Of a stretch of DNA of 64,000 bases, positions 57,843-64,000 are shown piece by piece. The stretch is from Hydrogenophaga sp. GTDB taxonomy: Bacteria > Pseudomonadota > Gammaproteobacteria > Burkholderiales > Burkholderiaceae_C. Every line of letters starts with the position of its first letter. Positions within the stretch are counted from its first letter, which is position 1. The stretch covers positions 1 to 64,000 of the forward strand of contig JACVCO010000016.1 in NCBI GenBank assembly GCA_016741995.1, written 5' to 3'. The notes under the pieces are model-generated. The model made no database searches and was not told where the DNA came from. It saw nothing but the letters and a program-made list of their open reading frames with translations. Position numbers and translations under genes: made by a program.

Positions 57843-59264
57843 ATGCCCCGCACGCTCTACGACAAGATCTGGGACGAACACGTCGTCCACACCGAAGAAG
57901 ACGGCACCGCCGTCCTGTACATCGACCGCCATCTGGTGCACGAAGTCACCAGCCCGCAGGCGTTCGAGGGCCTGCGCCAGGCCGGGCGCAAGGTCTGGCG
58001 CGTGAGTTCGGTGGTCGCCACCGCCGATCACAACACGCCCACCACCGGTTGGGAACGTGGCTACGACGGCATCGCCGACCCGATCAGCAAGGAACAGATC
58101 ACCACGCTGGACACCAACATCGCCGAGTTCGGTGCTGCGGCCTTCTTCCCCTTCCTCTCGCAACGACAAGGCATCGTGCACGTGATCGGCCCCGAGAGCG
58201 GCGCCACCCTGCCGGGCATGACGGTCGTCTGCGGCGACTCCCACACCAGCACCCACGGCGCCTTCGGCGCGCTGGCCCACGGCATCGGCACGAGCGAGGT
58301 CGAGCACGTGCTGGCCACGCAGACGCTGCTGGCCAAGAAGGCAAAGAACCTGCTGATCAAGGTCGAAGGCCAGCTCGCCAAAGGCGTGACGGCCAAGGAC
58401 ATCGTGCTCGCCATCATCGGCCGCATCGGCACCGCAGGCGGCACCGGCTACACCATCGAGTTCGCCGGCAGCGCCATTCGCTCGCTGTCCATGGAAGGTC
58501 GCATGACGGTCTGCAACATGGCCATCGAAGCCGGCGCCCGTGCCGGCCTGGTGGCCGTGGACGACAAGACCATCGAGTACGTCAAGGGTCGCCCGCTCGC
58601 GCCCCAGGGTGTCGAGTGGGATCAGGCCGCGGCTTACTGGCGCACCCTGCACTCCGACCCGGACGCAGCCTTCGATTCGGTGGTCGAACTCGACGCCACG
58701 AAGATCGTGCCGCAGGTCACCTGGGGCACCTCGCCGGAGATGGTGCTGGGCATCGACGGCCGCGTGCCCGACCCCGACAAGGAGAAAGACGCCAGCAAGC
58801 GCGGCGCCATCGAGCGCGCCCTGCAGTACATGGCATTGGAGCCCGGCAAGCCCATGAACGACATCTTCGTCGACAAGGTCTTCATCGGCTCCTGCACCAA
58901 CAGCCGCATCGAGGACATGCGCGAAGCCGCGGCCATGGTGAAAAAGCTCGGTCAGAAAGTGGCGAAGAACATCAAGCTCGCGATGGTCGTGCCTGGCTCG
59001 GGCCTGGTGAAGGCGCAAGCCGAGCGCGAAGGCCTGCATGAGATCTTCAAGGCTGCGGGCTTCGAGTGGCGCGAACCCGGTTGCAGCATGTGCCTGGCCA
59101 TGAATGCCGACCGCCTGGAACCGGGCGAACGCTGCGCCTCGACCAGCAACCGCAACTTCGAAGGCCGCCAGGGTGCTGGCGGCCGCACCCACCTTGTGTC
59201 GCCCGCCATGGCGGCGGCGGCGGCCGTGCACGGCCACTTCGTGGACGTGCGCACCCTGGCATGA
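57843..59264 (+). CDS. leuC: 3-isopropylmalate dehydratase large subunit
   Basis: LeuC, with LeuD, isomerises 2-isopropylmalate to 3-isopropylmalate in leucine synthesis using a [4Fe-4S] cluster. The 473-residue protein has [40 protein letters not shown], cluster Cys in [17 protein letters not shown] and [20 protein letters not shown]. The ATG at 57843 is the standard N-terminus. A candidate -10 TAAAAT is at 57799-57804. The next gene is a small lipoprotein, not leuD. Confidence 0.97.
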   Translation: MPRTLYDKIWDEHVVHTEEDGTAVLYIDRHLVHEVTSPQAFEGLRQAGRKVWRVSSVVATADHNTPTTGWERGYDGIADPISKEQITTLDTNIAEFGAAAFFPFLSQRQGIVHVIGPESGATLPGMTVVCGDSHTSTHGAFGALAHGIGTSEVEHVLATQTLLAKKAKNLLIKVEGQLAKGVTAKDIVLAIIGRIGTAGGTGYTIEFAGSAIRSLSMEGRMTVCNMAIEAGARAGLVAVDDKTIEYVKGRPLAPQGVEWDQAAAYWRTLHSDPDAAFDSVVELDATKIVPQVTWGTSPEMVLGIDGRVPDPDKEKDASKRGAIERALQYMALEPGKPMNDIFVDKVFIGSCTNSRIEDMREAAAMVKKLGQKVAKNIKLAMVVPGSGLVKAQAEREGLHEIFKAAGFEWREPGCSMCLAMNADRLEPGERCASTSNRNFEGRQGAGGRTHLVSPAMAAAAAVHGHFVDVRTLA

Positions 59265-59293
59265 GCCGCCATCCGTTTCTTCAGGAGAGCGTC

Positions 59294-59488
59294 ATGAAAA
59301 CCATCGCATGCATTGCCACTGCACTTGCCCTCGCGCTGCCGCTGTCGGCCTGCAACACCTGGGGCGGCGTCAAGCAGGACGCCAAGGAAGTGGGACAAGC
59401 CGCCGGCCGCGGTGTCGAGAAGGCAGGTGTGGCCACGGGCCGTGGCATCGAAAAAGCCGGCGAGAAAATCCAGGAAATCTCGAAGTAA
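59294..59488 (+). CDS. Entericidin A/B family small lipoprotein
   Basis: A 64-residue lipoprotein of the entericidin family. The signal peptide [20 protein letters not shown] ends in the lipobox LSAC. The mature part is a short amphipathic helix with an internal repeat (GRGVEKAG and GRGIEKAG). AGGAG lies upstream of the ATG. Entericidins form a toxin-antidote pair in E. coli, but many single family members have no known toxicity. It lies between leuC and leuD, 29 and 14 bases away, so it must be transcribed with the leucine genes. Confidence 0.88.
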   Translation: MKTIACIATALALALPLSACNTWGGVKQDAKEVGQAAGRGVEKAGVATGRGIEKAGEKIQEISK

Positions 59489-59502
59489 CCCATTCCACCG
59501 CC

Positions 59503-61252
<1,750 letters not shown>

Positions 61253-61278
61253 TCACAGCTCCGGTTCGTCACGCCCAC

Positions 61279-61312
61279 CCCCGGCACGACGAGCCGGGGC
61301 CAAACGGTTTTT
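61279..61312 (+). terminator. Possible weak terminator between leuB and asd
   Basis: CCCCGGC and GCCGGGG form a 7-bp stem with a 7-base loop at 61279-61299. TTTTT follows nine bases later. It may reduce read-through into asd; the distance to the T-run makes it weak. Confidence 0.4.
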
Positions 61313-61332
61313 CAACTGAAAAGGGCAACGTC

Positions 61333-62463
61333 ATGACGAAACTCGTGGGACTCGTGGGCTGGCGCGGCATGGTCGGCTCCGTGCTGATGGACCGCATGGT
61401 CGAAGAAAAAGACTTCGACCTCATCGAACCCCTGTTCTTCTCCACCTCCAACGCCGGCGGCGCCGCCCCGGCCATGGCGAAGAACGAAACCAGGCTGCAG
61501 GACGCGCACGACATCGCAGCGCTCAAGCGATGCGACATCGTCATCACGGCGCAAGGCGGTGACTACACCAACGAGGTATTCCCCAAGCTGCGCGCAGCGG
61601 GCTGGAACGGCCACTGGATCGACGCCGCGTCCTCGCTGCGCATGAAGGACGACGCGGTCATCATCCTCGACCCCGTGAACATGCCCGTCATCAAGGACGC
61701 GCTCGCCAGGGGCGGGCGCAACTGGATCGGCGGCAACTGCACCGTGAGCTGCATGCTCATGGGTGTGGGTGCGCTTTACAAGGCCGGGCTCGTCGAATGG
61801 ATGAGCACGCAGACCTACCAGGCGGCCAGCGGCGGCGGTGCGCAGCACATGCGCGAACTGCTCACCCAGTACGGCACGCTCAACGCCGAGGTCAGGGCGC
61901 TGCTCGACGATCCCAGGAGCGCCATCCTCGAGATCGATCGCAAGGTGATCGCGAAGCAGCGCAACCTGTCGGACGCCGAAACCGCCAACTTCGGCGTGCC
62001 CCTGGGCGGTTCGCTGATTCCCTGGATCGACAAGGACATGGGCAATGGCGTGTCCAAGGAAGAGTGGAAAGGCATGGCCGAAACCAACAAGATCCTTGGC
62101 CAGGGCGAGGGCTTCGGCACAACCGCGGTACCGGTCGATGGTTTCTGCGTGCGGGTGGGCGCCATGCGCTGCCACTCCCAGGCACTGACATTCAAGCTGA
62201 AAAAAGACGTCCCCCTGGCCGACATCGAGGCCATGATCGCCGCCGACAACGCCTGGGTGAAGGTCGTGCCCAACACCAAGGAGGACACGTTGCGTGACCT
62301 CACCCCCGTCGCGGTGACCGGCACGATGACCATTCCGGTGGGCCGCTTGCGCAAGATGGCCATGGGCCCCGAATACCTGGGCGCCTTCACCATCGGCGAT
62401 CAATTGCTGTGGGGTGCCGCGGAGCCGCTGCGGCGCATGCTGCGCATCCTGCTGCAGGGTTGA
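61333..62463 (+). CDS. asd: Aspartate-semialdehyde dehydrogenase
   Basis: Asd reduces aspartyl phosphate to the semialdehyde for lysine, threonine and methionine synthesis. The 376-residue protein has [20 protein letters not shown], the [11 protein letters not shown] block, [20 protein letters not shown], the catalytic Cys in [20 protein letters not shown], and [20 protein letters not shown] with the substrate His. It follows leuB by 80 bases and precedes fimV, an order shared with Pseudomonas and other proteobacteria. Confidence 0.97.
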   Translation: MTKLVGLVGWRGMVGSVLMDRMVEEKDFDLIEPLFFSTSNAGGAAPAMAKNETRLQDAHDIAALKRCDIVITAQGGDYTNEVFPKLRAAGWNGHWIDAASSLRMKDDAVIILDPVNMPVIKDALARGGRNWIGGNCTVSCMLMGVGALYKAGLVEWMSTQTYQAASGGGAQHMRELLTQYGTLNAEVRALLDDPRSAILEIDRKVIAKQRNLSDAETANFGVPLGGSLIPWIDKDMGNGVSKEEWKGMAETNKILGQGEGFGTTAVPVDGFCVRVGAMRCHSQALTFKLKKDVPLADIEAMIAADNAWVKVVPNTKEDTLRDLTPVAVTGTMTIPVGRLRKMAMGPEYLGAFTIGDQLLWGAAEPLRRMLRILLQG

Positions 62464-62491
62464 ACCCCGCCGGCGGGCCGCTGAAAAACGG

Positions 62492-62519
62492 TGTCACGTT
62501 GCACACCTGCAACGTGACA
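62492..62519. promoter_or_regulatory. Perfect 12-bp inverted repeat between asd and fimV
   Basis: TGTCACGTTGCA and TGCAACGTGACA are separated by CACC, 28 bases after the asd stop and 114 bases before the fimV start. No T-run follows. It could be a rho-independent-like stem without a tail, or a dimeric protein operator for fimV. The gap 62464-62632 otherwise holds an AT-richer leader with GAGG before the fimV GTG. Confidence 0.55.
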
Positions 62520-62632
62520 AGCCGCACGCTCAGTGACGAGCGGTAGCCTCGGAAACTCAAGCGGATTCTCAGCTTGTAACCGTAATCCGTTGATGTTAAG
62601 GTCAATTCTCGGTTTTTGACGTCGAGGTACCA

Positions 62633-64000
62633 GTGCCAGCCCACCCCCGCCACACCCCATCGCTCTTGCCTGCCCCGACGCCGAAACGCACGGGTCGACG
62701 GGGCCTTGCGAGCCTGCACGCCATTGCAGCCGCGGCGCTGGTGTCTACATTGATGTTGAATCCGGGTGAAGCCAACGCGCTTGCCCTGGGTCGCGTCATC
62801 GTGCAGTCGGCTCTCGGCGAACCCCTGCGGGCCGAGATCGACGTGCCCGACATCAACGCGGCCGAGGAATCCAGCCTGCGCGTCGGGCTGGCCAGTGCGG
62901 CCACCTACCGCGCCGCGGGCGTGGACGCCAACCCGGCGCTCAACCAGCTCGAAGTCACGTTGCAGCGCCGCCCGGATGGCCGCGCCTACCTGCGCCTGCG
63001 CGGTCCCAATCCCGTCAATGAGCCCTTTCTCGACCTGATCATCGAGGCCAACTGGGCCACCGGTCGACTGGTTCGCGACTACACGCTGCTGTTCGATCCC
63101 CCGAACCTGCGTGCAACGGCCCCCGCTCCCATTGCCCCGGTGACACCCGCGCCCCGCGCGGCTGCTCCCGCACCGGTGCCCGCGCCCGCCCCGGCACCCG
63201 CGGTTGCGGCCCCATCGCCCGCGCCCGCAGCCCCTTCTGCTGCGGCTCCTGCCCCGGCGGCCCGCCCCACGCCACCGGCCAGCAGCGACACGCCTCGCTC
63301 GATCACGGTCCAACGCGGCGACACCGCGGGCGCCATCGCTGCCGAACACCGTCCTTCCGGCGTTTCGCTTGACCAGATGCTGGTCGCGATGCTGCAAGCC
63401 AATCCCAGCGCATTCATTGACGGCAACGTGAACCGCATCCGCGCTGGTGCCGTGATCGATTTGCCGAGCCGCGAGACCGCGTCGGCCACGGGCGCGGCAG
63501 AAGCCCGCCAGACCATTGCGGCCCAAAGCCGCGATTTCGACGAGTACCGCCGCCGCCTGGCGGGCGCCGCACCCACCACGCAAGTGGAAACAGCGGATCG
63601 CCAGGCCACCGGCCGCGTGCAAACCGAGGTGCAGGACCGCGCCGCGCCCGCGGCATCAAGCGACCGCCTGACGCTGAGCCAGCCACAGGGTGGTACCGGC
63701 GCCGCGCGCGAAACCCAGATCGCACAGCAACGCCAGTCGCAGGATGCGGCGCAACGCAGCGCCGAGCTTTCGCGAAACATCGACGAATTGTCCAAACTGG
63801 GCCAGCAAGCCGCTACGCCCGCCGCCCCGCCGGCACCCGCTGCAGCGCCGGCCCCTGCGCCGGCCGCGGCTGCACCCGTGCCGGCGCCCGCTCCGGCTCC
63901 TGCCACCGCGCCCACCCCCGCAGCCGAAGCACCGGCTGCCCCGGCCCCCGCACCGGCCGCTGAAGCAGCGCCACCTGCTCCGGCCCCCGCACCGGCCCCG
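62633..64000 (+). CDS. fimV: FimV-like pilus assembly protein, 3' partial
   Basis: FimV is an inner-membrane, peptidoglycan-binding hub for type IV pili, twitching and polar assembly. The start is GTG with GAGG five bases upstream. The N-terminus is a long signal peptide (hydrophobic about residues 29-42). The FimV N-terminal domain follows (LALGRVIVQSALGEPLRAEI, FLDLIIEANWATGRLVRDYT, LLFDP). A LysM domain lies at about residues 223-278 (SITVQRGDTAGAIAAEH, LQANPSAFIDGNVNRIRAGA). Pro/Ala-rich linkers flank it. The frame runs off the window with 456 codons seen, so the transmembrane and C-terminal TPR parts are missing. Confidence 0.9.
   Translation, partial: MPAHPRHTPSLLPAPTPKRTGRRGLASLHAIAAAALVSTLMLNPGEANALALGRVIVQSALGEPLRAEIDVPDINAAEESSLRVGLASAATYRAAGVDANPALNQLEVTLQRRPDGRAYLRLRGPNPVNEPFLDLIIEANWATGRLVRDYTLLFDPPNLRATAPAPIAPVTPAPRAAAPAPVPAPAPAPAVAAPSPAPAAPSAAAPAPAARPTPPASSDTPRSITVQRGDTAGAIAAEHRPSGVSLDQMLVAMLQANPSAFIDGNVNRIRAGAVIDLPSRETASATGAAEARQTIAAQSRDFDEYRRRLAGAAPTTQVETADRQATGRVQTEVQDRAAPAASSDRLTLSQPQGGTGAARETQIAQQRQSQDAAQRSAELSRNIDELSKLGQQAATPAAPPAPAAAPAPAPAAAAPVPAPAPAPATAPTPAAEAPAAPAPAPAAEAAPPAPAPAPAP

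Noticed and set aside
59294..59488. Complete entericidin toxin-antidote pair
   Set aside because: Only one small lipoprotein gene is present; no second copy lies beside it.

Overview
This is a 64 kb stretch of a GC-rich bacterial chromosome that is almost fully packed with genes. The gene complement points to a betaproteobacterium of order Burkholderiales, most likely family Comamonadaceae (a Hydrogenophaga- or Acidovorax-like organism). The clues are leuC-entericidin-leuD-leuB-asd-fimV, GntR-sdhCDAB-sdhE-gltA, rpsT next to a DUF3579 gene and argD-argF, the hda-HAD-pcnB-folK block, and a Bug-type solute-binding protein. The genus is a guess. No rRNA, tRNA, insertion sequence, integrase, phage gene or CRISPR array is visible. 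No gene-free stretch exceeds about 300 bases; the largest gaps are 26551-26821 and 7248-7495.

Layout. 1-9.7 kb: a PAS-type chemotaxis receptor cut by the window edge, a membrane-anchored TAXI binding protein, a DUF1631 protein, EttA with a coupled DUF1415 protein, an RhlE-type RNA helicase with a Gly/Gln-rich tail, and a cupin. 9.7-16.9 kb: a response regulator, LysR plus SDR, MFS plus MarR with a divergent thioesterase, glyoxalase I, an OmpA-like protein, a ChaC-like cyclotransferase and PdxH. 16.9-26.1 kb: folK, pcnB, a HAD phosphatase, hda and an AI-2E permease on the minus strand, divergent from purM; then a Rossmann reductase, a SirB1-like protein, MurJ and ribosomal protein S20. 26.2-30.7 kb: DUF3579, argD, argF, an RlmI-like methyltransferase, a cysteine-cluster protein and an orphan. 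30.7-34.6 kb: a LysR regulator divergent from kynB-kynU-kynA (tryptophan to anthranilate). 34.6-41.8 kb: a repeat-like helical protein, a Bug binding protein plus an FAD monooxygenase, MoxR-DUF58-BatA and a trypsin-like protease. 41.8-57.8 kb: a TCA-cycle region with acnA, the apparent operon mdh-tam-lyase-acnB, and the sdhCDAB-sdhE-gltA operon, with a GntR regulator between the two operons. 57.8-64 kb: leuC, a small lipoprotein, leuD, leuB, asd and the start of fimV.

How the genes work together. The TCA block encodes citrate synthase, two aconitases, succinate dehydrogenase with its flavinylation factor, and malate dehydrogenase. It also holds trans-aconitate methyltransferase, a repair enzyme for the aconitase by-product. 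The GntR gene has a perfect 12-bp palindrome in the spacer of its own probable promoter. The same palindrome occurs once more in this window, between the DUF3579 gene and argD, which suggests a shared regulator. This is mostly a housekeeping region. I see no complete novel system. The most useful leads are regulatory sites (the GntR palindrome, the kyn and MarR operators, a perfect hairpin before fimV) and a few poorly described proteins.
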